Positions 17,062-26,871 are shown, counted from the first letter of the stretch. The stretch: 37,038 nucleotides of DNA from Deltaproteobacteria bacterium (GCA_024639645.1 JAHEIB010000009.1:1-37038); one strand, 5' to 3'. Notes: a model not told the origin generated them from the sequence alone. Translations and numbers: made by a program.

Positions 17062-18897
17062 ATGCCAGTGACACCTGATCAGAACAGTAAATTGAGAAAT
17101 ATTGCCATCATTGCCCATGTCGATCATGGCAAAACAACGCTCGTGGATGCCATGTTTCGCCAAAGCGGCCTTTTCAGAGACAGTCAGGTTATGGACGACA
17201 GACTCATGGATACCATGGATCTTGAGCGTGAACGCGGCATCACCATTGCCGCAAAAAACTGTTCGGTTGTGTGGAAGGGTGTGCGAATCAATATCATCGA
17301 CACACCCGGTCACGCCGATTTCGGTGGTGAGGTAGAACGTGCCCTCTCCATGGCGGACGGCGCCATTCTGCTGGTCGACGCGTCCGAAGGGCCCTTGCCC
17401 CAGACCCGCTTCGTTCTCAAAAAGGCACTGGCAGCGGGGCTCAAGATCGTGGTTGTCATCAACAAAATAGATCGTCAGGATGCCCGCGCCCATGCGGTTC
17501 TCGACGAAATCTATGATCTTCTCATTGATTTGGAAGCCACGGATGAGCAGATCGACTTTCCCCTTGTTTATGCAATTGGCCGTGATGGCATCGCCATAAA
17601 AGAACCAGATGAAACGGGCCATAATCTGGACCTGCTGTTTGACACCATTGTTGAGGAAATACCCGGTCCTTCTTACGATCCCGGAGCGCCTTTTCAACTG
17701 CGTGTTTCCGATCTCAGTTATTCCGATTATCTTGGAAGACTTGCAGTGGGAAAAATATTCAATGGCAGGGCCCGGGCCCGGGACAGCCTGGTCTGTATGG
17801 GAGAAAATGGGAAACAGGTTCCGTTGAAAGTTTCCAAACTCCAGATCTATGAAGGCATGACACTCACCGTTGTGGATGAAGTCCAAACCGGCGACATTGT
17901 CGTCATCGCCGGCATCGAAAATGTCAAAATCGGTGACACCATCTGCCATCACGAACACCCCAGGGCACTCCCCAGAATCAGGGTCGACGAGCCCACCGTT
18001 TCCATGAAATTTTCGGTTAACACCTCTCCATTCGGAGGCCAGGAAGGCAAATACGTGCAGTCGAGCCGTCTCCGTGAACGGCTGGTAAAGGAAACCCTTC
18101 TCAACGTGGCAATTCAGATGGCTGAAACCAATGACCGTGACAGCTTTCTGGTCAAAGGAAGGGGGGAATTTCAACTGGCGATTTTAATTGAAACCATGCG
18201 GCGCGAAGGTTTTGAGTTCTGCGTAGGACAACCGGAGGTCATCTTTCGGCATGAGAAGGGGAAAAAGCTGGAACCCATTGAAAAGCTTTTCGTGGATTGT
18301 GAAGAATCGTTCCTGGGCATTGTGGTGGAAAAACTCTCCCTCCGCAAAGGTAAAATGATCAACCTGGTCAATAATGGCAGCGGCCGGGTGCGCTTTGAGT
18401 TTTCAGTCCCTTCCAGGGCTCTGATCGGTTACCGGGATGAGTTCCTCACCGATACCCGTGGCACGGGTATCCTGAACTCTATTTTTGACGGATACGATGA
18501 ATACAGAGGAGACTGCTCCAGCCGCTTCACCGGGTCCCTTGTTGCGGATCGAACCGGGACGGGGGTAGCCTATGCACTGTTTAATCTCGAACCCCGGGGG
18601 AGGCTCTTCATCGAACCGGGAGACCCGACCTATGAGGGAATGATCATCGGTGAGCACAACCGGAGTCAGGACATCAATGTGAATCCCTGCAAGGAAAAAA
18701 AACTTACCAACATGCGTGCCTCGGGTAAGGATGAAGCGGTTATCCTCTCCCCCATCAAGCCCCTCACCCTCGAATTTGCTATCAGTTTCATTCGTGAAGA
18801 TGAATTGCTGGAAGTAACCCCCCGCTCGTTACGTATGCGCAAAACCATTCTTTCTGCCTCAAAACGTCATACCGCAAACGCATCCAAATACAAGTGA
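17062..18897 (+). CDS. typA: Translational GTPase TypA/BipA
   Basis: RNIAIIAHVDHGKTTLVDAMFRQSG, RERGITI, DTPGHADFGGEVER, NKIDRQDAR; C-terminal BipA region. ATG at 17062 preferred over upstream in-frame ATG inside the hairpin. Confidence 0.97.
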   Translation: MPVTPDQNSKLRNIAIIAHVDHGKTTLVDAMFRQSGLFRDSQVMDDRLMDTMDLERERGITIAAKNCSVVWKGVRINIIDTPGHADFGGEVERALSMADGAILLVDASEGPLPQTRFVLKKALAAGLKIVVVINKIDRQDARAHAVLDEIYDLLIDLEATDEQIDFPLVYAIGRDGIAIKEPDETGHNLDLLFDTIVEEIPGPSYDPGAPFQLRVSDLSYSDYLGRLAVGKIFNGRARARDSLVCMGENGKQVPLKVSKLQIYEGMTLTVVDEVQTGDIVVIAGIENVKIGDTICHHEHPRALPRIRVDEPTVSMKFSVNTSPFGGQEGKYVQSSRLRERLVKETLLNVAIQMAETNDRDSFLVKGRGEFQLAILIETMRREGFEFCVGQPEVIFRHEKGKKLEPIEKLFVDCEESFLGIVVEKLSLRKGKMINLVNNGSGRVRFEFSVPSRALIGYRDEFLTDTRGTGILNSIFDGYDEYRGDCSSRFTGSLVADRTGTGVAYALFNLEPRGRLFIEPGDPTYEGMIIGEHNRSQDINVNPCKEKKLTNMRASGKDEAVILSPIKPLTLEFAISFIREDELLEVTPRSLRMRKTILSASKRHTANASKYK

Positions 18898-19021
18898 TCA
18901 TTTCCTCCTTATCTCTTTACAAATCCTCTGGATTCCGGTAGATGAGCCTGCAAGCAGTCTATCTGGACCAGACGGATCAACAACATACGGCCTGTCATCT
19001 CAGGCTGAAAGACCGGGAACC

Positions 19022-21310
19022 ATGCTCGCAGACACCGCCATCACCACCATCGCAAACGAACTTGACATCAAAAACCAACAAGTGAGCGCCGTAGCCGCAC
19101 TCCTTTCGGATGGAGCGACCATTCCATTTATCGCGCGCTATCGAAAAGAAGTTACCGGAAGCCTGGATGAAGTTGCCGTAACAGTCATACGGGACAGACT
19201 CAACCAGCTACAGGATCTTCGGGAAAGACAGGCAGCCATTCTAAAATCCCTTGAAAAACACGGGCACCTGACAGATGAGCTCCACCAAAAGGTCCTGGAA
19301 GCACAGACCATGGTGGTGCTTGAAGATATTTATCTGCCTTTCAAACCCAAACGGCGCACAAAAGCCGTCATAGCAAAGGAAAAAGGGCTGGAACCCCTGG
19401 CGCATCTGATTCTGGAGCAAAAAGGCATTGACCCATTCAAGGAAGCGGTGCCTTACATCGATCCGGAAAAAAAGGTTGATACGGTAGAGGACGCCCTTTC
19501 AGGCGCCAGGGATATTATGGCCGAAATGATCAATGAAAATGACGAAACACGCTCTCGGCTGCGAAACCTCTTCCTTACCAAGGCCGTTATAAAAAGCCGG
19601 GTGGTCATCGGCATGGAGGAGGCGGGTGCCAAGTTCAAGGATTATTTTGACTGGCAAGAAACGATTGCCAAAGTCCCCTCTCACCGGATGCTGGCCATGC
19701 GGCGTGGAGAAAAGGAAAATGTGCTTATCCTGGACATTTCGCCTGCAGAAGAAGACGCCATTACCATAATTGAAACGTTGTTTGTCAAAGGGGAAGGGGA
19801 AGATTCGGCACAGGTGAAATTGGCAGTTTTTGATGGATACAAGCGTCTCTTGTCGAATTCCATGGAAACAGAGACCCGAATGTACACGAAAACACGTGCC
19901 GACAACGAGGCCATAAACGTTTTTGCGGAAAATCTCCGGCAGCTGCTATTGTCGCCACCTTTGGGAGCCAAGCGTGTAATGGGGATCGATCCGGGATTCA
20001 GAACAGGATGCAAACTTGCCTGCCTGGATCGGCAGGGCACGCTTCAGCATCATGATACGATCTTTCCACACATGTCGCAGAAACAAGCACAAGATGACAG
20101 CGCCAGATTAAAATCCCTGAGCAAAAAATTTCAAATTGAAGCCATCGCAGTGGGAAATGGTACCGCCGGAAGAGAAACAGAGGCTTTTGTCAAGGCAGCC
20201 CTGTCATCGGAAAAAATACAGGTGCTCATGGTCAACGAAAGTGGTGCATCGGTCTATTCTGCATCAGAAGTTGCCCGTGAAGAGTTTCCGGATCACGATC
20301 TGACAGTGCGCGGGGCCGTGTCCATCGGGCGACGGTTGATGGATCCCCTGGCTGAACTCGTGAAAATCGATCCAAAATCTATCGGTGTCGGCCAGTACCA
20401 GCACGATGTCGACCAGACATCCCTTCGACAGTCCCTTGATGATGTTGTAATGAGTTGTGTCAACAATGTGGGTGTCGATCTGAACAGGGCCAGTGCCCAG
20501 CTTTTGACTTATGTGTCAGGCCTGAATACCGGAATTGCAAAAAATATTGTCCAACATCGCAACACCCATGGCCCATTCCTGAACCGCAAGCAACTCCTGA
20601 AAGTGTCTCGACTGGGTCCCAAGGCATTTGAGCAATCGGCTGGTTTCCTCCGTATCATGGATGGGGAAAACCCCCTCGATGCCAGTGCCGTACATCCCGA
20701 AAGCTATGACATCGTGGATACCATGGCAAAAGACCTGGGCCTGTCTGTTACCGATATGATGAAAAAAGCTGATCTGCGGCGTCAGATCGATCTGCCGCGC
20801 TATGTAACCAAAACGGTCGGCATCCCCACATTAAATGACATTCTGGACGAACTGGCCAAACCCGGACGCGACCCAAGGGAAACATTCGAGGCTTTTTCAT
20901 TTACCGACGGCATCGATAAAATAAATGATCTGCGTAAAGGCATGCAACTGCCTGGTATCGTGACAAACATAACGGCCTTTGGTGCGTTCGTAGATATCGG
21001 TGTACACCAGGACGGCCTTGTTCATATCAGCCAGATGGCGGATCGCTTCGTGAAAAATCCAGCTGATATCGTGAAAGTTCAGCAAAAGGTTACTGTAACC
21101 GTACTCGACATCGATATGGATAGAAACCGCATATCCCTTTCCATGAAAAATGCCGTCGACCCCATGGAAAAAAATACGCGAAAGGCGGAAGTACGGAAAA
21201 AGAAAGATCTCCCAAACAGGCCAAAACCGGAAAAAACTCGCAAACCCAGAAAAAGACCTGCCCCCCAAGGGTCCCTGGCAGAAGCACTGCTAAAAAGCGG
21301 ATTGAAATAA
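19022..21310 (+). CDS. tex: Tex family RNA-binding transcription accessory protein
   Basis: IPFIARYRKEVTGSLDE, MGIDPGFRTGCKLACLD, VGQYQHDVDQ, C-terminal S1 domain (GIVTNITAFGAFVDIGVHQDGLVHISQMAD). Confidence 0.97.
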   Translation: MLADTAITTIANELDIKNQQVSAVAALLSDGATIPFIARYRKEVTGSLDEVAVTVIRDRLNQLQDLRERQAAILKSLEKHGHLTDELHQKVLEAQTMVVLEDIYLPFKPKRRTKAVIAKEKGLEPLAHLILEQKGIDPFKEAVPYIDPEKKVDTVEDALSGARDIMAEMINENDETRSRLRNLFLTKAVIKSRVVIGMEEAGAKFKDYFDWQETIAKVPSHRMLAMRRGEKENVLILDISPAEEDAITIIETLFVKGEGEDSAQVKLAVFDGYKRLLSNSMETETRMYTKTRADNEAINVFAENLRQLLLSPPLGAKRVMGIDPGFRTGCKLACLDRQGTLQHHDTIFPHMSQKQAQDDSARLKSLSKKFQIEAIAVGNGTAGRETEAFVKAALSSEKIQVLMVNESGASVYSASEVAREEFPDHDLTVRGAVSIGRRLMDPLAELVKIDPKSIGVGQYQHDVDQTSLRQSLDDVVMSCVNNVGVDLNRASAQLLTYVSGLNTGIAKNIVQHRNTHGPFLNRKQLLKVSRLGPKAFEQSAGFLRIMDGENPLDASAVHPESYDIVDTMAKDLGLSVTDMMKKADLRRQIDLPRYVTKTVGIPTLNDILDELAKPGRDPRETFEAFSFTDGIDKINDLRKGMQLPGIVTNITAFGAFVDIGVHQDGLVHISQMADRFVKNPADIVKVQQKVTVTVLDIDMDRNRISLSMKNAVDPMEKNTRKAEVRKKKDLPNRPKPEKTRKPRKRPAPQGSLAEALLKSGLK

Positions 21311-21345
21311 CCCACCATCGTCATTTTTATTAATACCTAACAGAG

Positions 21346-21426
21346 TTAGGGACGGGTATTCATATATTACTTTCTCTAAAAACCAGTAGTAAAAAATCAT
21401 AGTAATATATGAATACCCGTCCCTAA
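21346..21426. repeat. Perfect 26-bp inverted repeat, REPIN/MITE-like
   Basis: TTAGGGACGGGTATTCATATATTACT (21346-21371) and its exact reverse complement (21401-21426), 29-nt spacer. Confidence 0.8.
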
Positions 21427-21439
21427 TTCTTAAAAGAGA

Positions 21440-21934
21440 TTAGAGGTGGCGTTCCAAAATAATTGCGTCGCCGATATATCCTTTGAAGGTTTTTCGATAC
21501 AACTGATCAAAGCCTTTTTTTTTCCAAAATGTAAGGGCGCGCGTGTTACTTTCTATGACGGCAACCCGGAGGGTGCGGCAATTCCATGACCTTGCCAGGG
21601 TATGAATATGGGTCAGCGCTTCGCGCCCAAAGCCGCGTCCCTGATACTTCTCTGCGAAAATCAACAAACCGATATAGGCGATGTGAACTTCCGGGTAACC
21701 CTTGCAGACATCGGCAAATCCCACCATCTGGTCGTTGTACATAAAACCAGCTACCAATTTGTCCGACACGGACAAACCAGTAGGAAGGTCATTAAAAACA
21801 TCTCCCGCATCTGTGGGTAAAGGCGGTCGCCCCTTTACCAGATAGCTATAGGCAGGGGCGTCTTCGAGTACCTGCCGAAGAGCGGCGACATCGCCGATTC
21901 GATTGGCATGTAGAGGGTGTAGCGTAAGCACCAT
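21440..21934 (-). CDS. GNAT family N-acetyltransferase
   Basis: HIAYIGLLIFAEKYQGRGFGREALTHIHTLARSWNCRTLRVAVIESNTRALTFWKKKGF. Confidence 0.88.
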   Translation of the reverse strand: MVLTLHPLHANRIGDVAALRQVLEDAPAYSYLVKGRPPLPTDAGDVFNDLPTGLSVSDKLVAGFMYNDQMVGFADVCKGYPEVHIAYIGLLIFAEKYQGRGFGREALTHIHTLARSWNCRTLRVAVIESNTRALTFWKKKGFDQLYRKTFKGYIGDAIILERHL

Positions 21935-21938
21935 GGCA

Positions 21939-23228
21939 TCATTTCCCACGATCAAAACGCCTCACCATTGCCTCCAGATAGCGCGATTTCACCTGCTGGG
22001 TGGCCAGAACCCGGTCGATAGGCGACAAACGAAGAATTGCGCCCAAAACAGCGGCCAATGCACGGTGGTGCCAGAGTACGTGGTTATCAAATATAAGATG
22101 TTGGAGCTTGCCCCTTTCAAGAGCCATCACCACTGCCCGATGCGTACCGTTCAAGGGTGTGATCACACGACGGGGCCTGGGCATTAGTGCAAGAGAATTG
22201 CTTTTCGTACAAGCCCTCAGACATACGCCACAACCCAGACAGCGTTCTTCGTCGACACGGGCTATTTTTTTCTTGGGTCTGTGTGGGTCGTTGGCAGACA
22301 CCAAGGTCATGGCTTCCACCGGGCAAAGTACCACGCACTTACCACAACCGTTGCAGGTGTCCTCTTGCACCTGTGGCAGGAAGTTGGTGGTGTGAATGGG
22401 ATGCATGACGGCAAAACGTCTTGCTGCAATCATGGCTTCGCAGCAGCATCCACAGCAGTTGCAGATGAAGTTGACCCCCTGGCGAACATTTTCGCCAAAC
22501 TGAACCAGATTGGATTCGTAAGCTTTGGCCAGCAGTTCCAAACCTTCGGAAGCATCCACTGCCCGTGCATGACCATGTCGGATCAGGGATTCAGCTGAGG
22601 TGTTGAAAGTCATGCAGATGTGCATGGGCGCACCGCAGGCCTGGTCTTTGTGCATCATCTTGTGCCGGCAGTAGCACATGCTAATCCCGCGGTGGGTGGC
22701 GGTTTCGATTACACTGCTGGCCCGTTCATAGTCAAGGACATGCAAGGCGCCATCGTTCGACAGCACAGGTTCGTGAACAAACGTTCTGCCCAGCTGTGTT
22801 TCTCCCCTGGTAAATAGTTCCTTTACAAAATCCTCTTCAACGTTGAGATACTCGTAAAAAAGCTCACCCAACAGTTTCTGATCGATGTCTTCACGCACAC
22901 GCATCATGGAAAATTCAAAAAACCCAGCCATGGGCGGGGGCAGTACGTAATGCATCTCTCCGGCAACTTCAAAATCTACTAGTAAGGCCTTTTTTGATAA
23001 TTGATTCAGGAAGTTACGTGACTCCTTTTCAGAAATCTTCCAGATACGTGCGGCCTTTTGGGCGGTGAAGGGTTTGATGGGCAGCAGGGAAACGAACTCA
23101 GCCTCCTTTTCCTCGAACAACACCATCAATATTTTGGTGAGCAGTTTGGATGGGGGCGCCCCCTGAGGGAAGCGATTCAATCGTTTGGTCAGGCGCCGGT
23201 ATGCAGATTTTGCTGTTGAATGCCCCAT
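21939..23228 (-). CDS. 4Fe-4S dicluster protein with additional Cys-rich motifs
   Basis: CNGCGKCVVLCP and CLGCGVCLRAC ferredoxin motifs; upstream CYCRHKMMHKDQACGAP and FICNCCGCCCEAM. Confidence 0.88.
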   Translation of the reverse strand: MGHSTAKSAYRRLTKRLNRFPQGAPPSKLLTKILMVLFEEKEAEFVSLLPIKPFTAQKAARIWKISEKESRNFLNQLSKKALLVDFEVAGEMHYVLPPPMAGFFEFSMMRVREDIDQKLLGELFYEYLNVEEDFVKELFTRGETQLGRTFVHEPVLSNDGALHVLDYERASSVIETATHRGISMCYCRHKMMHKDQACGAPMHICMTFNTSAESLIRHGHARAVDASEGLELLAKAYESNLVQFGENVRQGVNFICNCCGCCCEAMIAARRFAVMHPIHTTNFLPQVQEDTCNGCGKCVVLCPVEAMTLVSANDPHRPKKKIARVDEERCLGCGVCLRACTKSNSLALMPRPRRVITPLNGTHRAVVMALERGKLQHLIFDNHVLWHHRALAAVLGAILRLSPIDRVLATQQVKSRYLEAMVRRFDRGK

Positions 23229-23250
23229 GGTTTAGAACCCTTTTCTTTTG

Positions 23251-23277
23251 TTGGCGCCCATCCATATGAGGCGCCAA
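23251..23277. promoter_or_regulatory. Dyad TTGGCGCC-N11-GGCGCCAA upstream of Fe-S protein gene
   Basis: Perfect 8-bp arms, extendable through flanking T/A tracts; 23-49 bp upstream of the start codon. Confidence 0.45.
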
Positions 23278-23296
23278 AAAAACGCAGGTGACGACC

Positions 23297-23359
23297 CAAA
23301 AAAAATGAATCCCTAATCCTACGTACGCCACCTTAAAGCATGCATGCAGGATTAGGGAT
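23297..23359 (-). terminator. Rho-independent terminator downstream of livK
   Basis: Minus strand reads ATCCCTAATCCT-27 nt-AGGATTAGGGAT-TCA-TTTTTTTT: 12-bp perfect stem then U-run after the livK stop. Confidence 0.7.
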
Positions 23360-23393
23360 ATGCTCAGCTATGCAAAATGTAGTTCTTTTTCCG

Positions 23394-24614
23394 TTAGTTG
23401 ATCCAACGTGGCACCTTGAAACTTGAACCGGGATACGCTGTCAAAGGCGGATCCGTAAAAATCGGCTGCAATTCCCCGTTTTGTACCTGATAATGAACGA
23501 CCGGCGCCCCTTTCTGGGCACGCAGCACGTTGTCTTTATCCCACTTGATCAGACCCAGCTCTCCCACGTAGCCATTTTCCTGGATATACTTGTTGACCGC
23601 TTTGAAATCATAGGCATCGCCTACCTTGACAACCGCATTGGCCCATGCCTTGACAGCCGTATAGGCAATCCAGGCACCCGCCGGTACCTGATGCTTATAA
23701 AGACTTACGAATTTGTCTACCCAGGCTTGCCCGGCAGCATTGGGTGCCTTGGGTCCCGGAAGTCCGCTGGGCATCTCGCCCACGATGCCGTCGGCCGAAT
23801 CACCCAACGCGTCCACCACTTCACGTGGGGTAATACCCCATCCGAGGCTAATGATGGCGTTGGTGGGTTTTTTCAGAAACTGCTGAATGAAGGTAATATT
23901 CTCCTGTCCGCTGGGTATTTCCATATGGATGAGGGCCGGTTTGATGCGTCGGATTTGTGACAGAATAACACCCCACTCGTTGGTACCGTAGGGCACGGTT
24001 TCCCGTTTTGAAATCTTCCAGCCTTTTTCCTTGAAGCTTTTCTCCAGGGTATCACCAACTTCAAGGCCCCAAGAATCATCCGTATTGATGATCACGACTT
24101 TATTGTTGGGATATTTGTAGGGCAATCCCATGAGCGCACGGAACATGCTCTTGGCCTGTTCGACGCCAACGTCGGTCGTTTGATAGATGTTATAGTATTT
24201 GGCCGGATCTTCTCTAAAGACGTCCACGGCCGCCTGGGAGCCGTCATCTGCAAAAAACGGCGCATCGTATTTCCCATAGGAGCGAACATCCTGACCCCAA
24301 CCGGCCCAGCCGGCATGCACCGAAGCCACATTTTTCTGGCCACAAAGGTAATCAGCTGCCTGCATGACCACCTCCGGTTCAAATCCTTTTGAGTCAAAAC
24401 GGATTATTTCCAGTTGTTTCCCCAGGAGCCCCCCGGATTCGTTGATCTCGTCAATAGCCATTTTGATGCCCTTGAAATAATCCGCGCCGGAGCCAGCAGC
24501 CCAGCCGGTCATCGGAATGGGTACTCCGACTGGAATGGTGTTCGCTGCCATGACGGCTGGGACCCAAAATAAACAAATCACGACAAGCAAGGTAAATAGT
24601 TTGATTCTTTTCAT
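23394..24614 (-). CDS. livK: Branched-chain amino-acid-type ABC transporter, periplasmic binding protein
   Basis: Signal peptide, then NTIPVGVPIPMTGWAAGSGADYFKGIKMAIDEINESGGLLGKQLEIIRFDSK. Confidence 0.92.
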   Translation of the reverse strand: MKRIKLFTLLVVICLFWVPAVMAANTIPVGVPIPMTGWAAGSGADYFKGIKMAIDEINESGGLLGKQLEIIRFDSKGFEPEVVMQAADYLCGQKNVASVHAGWAGWGQDVRSYGKYDAPFFADDGSQAAVDVFREDPAKYYNIYQTTDVGVEQAKSMFRALMGLPYKYPNNKVVIINTDDSWGLEVGDTLEKSFKEKGWKISKRETVPYGTNEWGVILSQIRRIKPALIHMEIPSGQENITFIQQFLKKPTNAIISLGWGITPREVVDALGDSADGIVGEMPSGLPGPKAPNAAGQAWVDKFVSLYKHQVPAGAWIAYTAVKAWANAVVKVGDAYDFKAVNKYIQENGYVGELGLIKWDKDNVLRAQKGAPVVHYQVQNGELQPIFTDPPLTAYPGSSFKVPRWIN

Positions 24615-24779
24615 AGTGCGCCTCCCTTTGTGTTAAAAGTAACCCTAATTACAATCTTTTGTTCATATTCTGAACATCTTAGCCCAGACACTTACCAAAG
24701 AGTGGTGGATATCATTTACAGTCACATGGCAGGATATCCGTTGAACCTCATTGAGGCTATTTTTTGGCTCCCGCGGCTA

Positions 24780-25745
24780 TTAACCGCTTGGTGCGCGGTC
24801 TGACGCGCGTTTTAAAAAGAAACCCATGACCCCGTTTGGCAGGGCCAGTACGAGTATCACCACCAAAGCCCCCATGGTCACGGCTCGATAGGCGCCTAGT
24901 GGGGCCATCAATTCGCTTCCGGCAACCACCAAAAAGGCGCCAATTATTGAACCGGGGTAATGGCCTAGACCACCCACCAGCATCATGACCATCAAGATGC
25001 TGAATAGATCCAGATCCAGCATGCGGAAAGAAAGTACCCCATAGAAATGACCGTAATACGCCCCGATAATACCTGTGAGAAATGATGTCAATGCAAAGAC
25101 CATCAGCTTGTATTTAAAAGCACTGATCCCCAAACTCATGGCAAAATCCTGTGAATCCTTGAGTGCCAGAAAGGCGACGCCCCAGTATGACTTGATTACA
25201 AACATAATAACCAATGCGCAGGCCAAGGACACCAGCAGGGTCAAATAAAACGTGGGAACAATATTGGCGGAACTGAACGAATAGCCGAAAATATTGATTG
25301 GCGGGATGGTCAGCAGGCCCACGGAACCGCCAGATCCCAACGCGATGCCGATCTCACCGCGCAGGGTTGGCTGCAAGGCCATATGCACCCCAAAGGTTAC
25401 CAGGGCCACATAAGGGCCTGCCAGCCGGAGACAGGGCAGCCCCACCAGTACCCCCATGCCCGCCGTAAACAAACCAGCGATAAGGATGGATAGCACCGGT
25501 GTCACATGGTGCTCAATGGCCAGGATGCCGGAGCAATAGGCACCCATGACGAAGAATGCCACCTGCCCGAATGAAAAAATGCCGGCAAATCCCATCATGA
25601 CATCCCAGCATGAGGCCACGACAGCCCAGATGAGACACATAATCAGGATGTTCATTAAAAACCGAATGTCTCCCACCAAAAGGGGTAGCAAAGCCATGAT
25701 CCCGTAAGCAACCCCGATAATTATTGCCATGTGTTTTAAGCGCAT
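24780..25745 (-). CDS. livM: Branched-chain amino-acid ABC transporter permease (LivM family)
   Basis: Polytopic; GFAGIFSFGQVAFFVMGAYCSGIL; MVGGLGHYPGSIIGAF. Confidence 0.93.
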   Translation of the reverse strand: MRLKHMAIIIGVAYGIMALLPLLVGDIRFLMNILIMCLIWAVVASCWDVMMGFAGIFSFGQVAFFVMGAYCSGILAIEHHVTPVLSILIAGLFTAGMGVLVGLPCLRLAGPYVALVTFGVHMALQPTLRGEIGIALGSGGSVGLLTIPPINIFGYSFSSANIVPTFYLTLLVSLACALVIMFVIKSYWGVAFLALKDSQDFAMSLGISAFKYKLMVFALTSFLTGIIGAYYGHFYGVLSFRMLDLDLFSILMVMMLVGGLGHYPGSIIGAFLVVAGSELMAPLGAYRAVTMGALVVILVLALPNGVMGFFLKRASDRAPSG

Positions 25746-25748
25746 GTC

Positions 25749-26651
25749 TTAATCGCCTTTTCCCATTAAGCCTTGCGGTCGTATGACCAATGTGGCCAAC
25801 AACAGAATAAAGAGGGCAATGATACTGTAACTCATGCCAAACAGCCAGCCCACAAAAGCTTCCAGAAGTCCGATAATAAATGCTGCATAAAGCCCGCCAC
25901 GGATGGATCCCATGCCACCGAATGCGGTAACCACCCAGGCCTTGACCATGATGGTTCCGCCGGACATAGGATTGATGAACCATTTCTGGCTCAACAGGAT
26001 ACCGCCAAAGCCGACCATGACGGTTGATATGGCAAAGGTGGAGGCAAAGATACGTTCTTTGGGAATACCAACAATTTTTGCTCCTATGGGGTTCTGCGCC
26101 ACGGCTTTAACAGCCATACCAATGCGGGTGTTGTTGAGCATCCATCCAAAAACCATGATACCGCCAATGGACATCACAAAAATCAGGATGTCCTGGTAGG
26201 AAAACACCAACTGACCCACCTCCAGGGTTCCCTCCAAAATAGGGGGCAGCGATTTCATGCGAACCCCAAAGACGACAGTATATAGGCTTGTCAGAAACAG
26301 TGCCAGGCCCAGTGTCAGCATCATGACCTTGTTTTCCCAGTCCGCACGCTTTCGCAGAGGCGCCACCATGAGTTTTTCCAATGCGTACCCGACCAAAAAC
26401 ATGAGTGGCATCACCACAATTAGAACCGTTACATAACCACCAAACTGAAAGCCGATCCCAAACATCAGTATCCAGGCAAAGTAACCGCCCATATTGAAAA
26501 AGTCACCATATGCGAAATTAAATGCCTTGGTGACGCCATATACCAGGGTCATACCCACGGCCATCAAGGCATACACGGATCCGGTGGACAAGCCGGCAAT
26601 GAGCACATCGGTAATTTCGTAGAGCAATAAAATGGTATCTTCGCTAAACAT
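25749..26651 (-). CDS. livH: Branched-chain amino-acid ABC transporter permease (LivH family)
   Basis: GLSTGSVYALMAVGMTLVYGVTKAFNFAYGDFFNMGGYFAW; AFGGMGSIRGGLYAAFIIGLLEAF. Confidence 0.93.
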   Translation of the reverse strand: MFSEDTILLLYEITDVLIAGLSTGSVYALMAVGMTLVYGVTKAFNFAYGDFFNMGGYFAWILMFGIGFQFGGYVTVLIVVMPLMFLVGYALEKLMVAPLRKRADWENKVMMLTLGLALFLTSLYTVVFGVRMKSLPPILEGTLEVGQLVFSYQDILIFVMSIGGIMVFGWMLNNTRIGMAVKAVAQNPIGAKIVGIPKERIFASTFAISTVMVGFGGILLSQKWFINPMSGGTIMVKAWVVTAFGGMGSIRGGLYAAFIIGLLEAFVGWLFGMSYSIIALFILLLATLVIRPQGLMGKGD

Positions 26652-26732
26652 ACACTCTCACTTTTATTATCAGGCTGAACCAATTACAAAACCAAGAAAA
26701 AAATATCACGTTCACAATCCTCGAGCTCTTGT

Positions 26733-26833
26733 ATGCTGGGAAGCTAGGATGTCCGGAAGCTGGGATGCTGCGGTCTGCTGATAGCTATTAGCTACCCTCG
26801 AAACCTTGTATCACCCTCTGACCCTTGGACCCT
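26733..26833. repeat. Short-period degenerate tandem tracts between livH and livF
   Basis: GCTGGGA/AAGCT units, AGCTATTAGCTA, then ACCCTCTG-ACCCTTGG-ACCCTCAT with ACCCT at 26813, 26821, 26829 (8-bp period). Confidence 0.5.
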
Positions 26834-26871
26834 CATTTTTGATCAACTCATTAGAGATGATCAAAAAATGA

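Noticed and set aside
16963-18174. 403-aa minus-strand ORF antisense to typA
   Set aside because: Shadow ORF: typA on the other strand is unmistakable and the antisense protein shows no recognisable motif.
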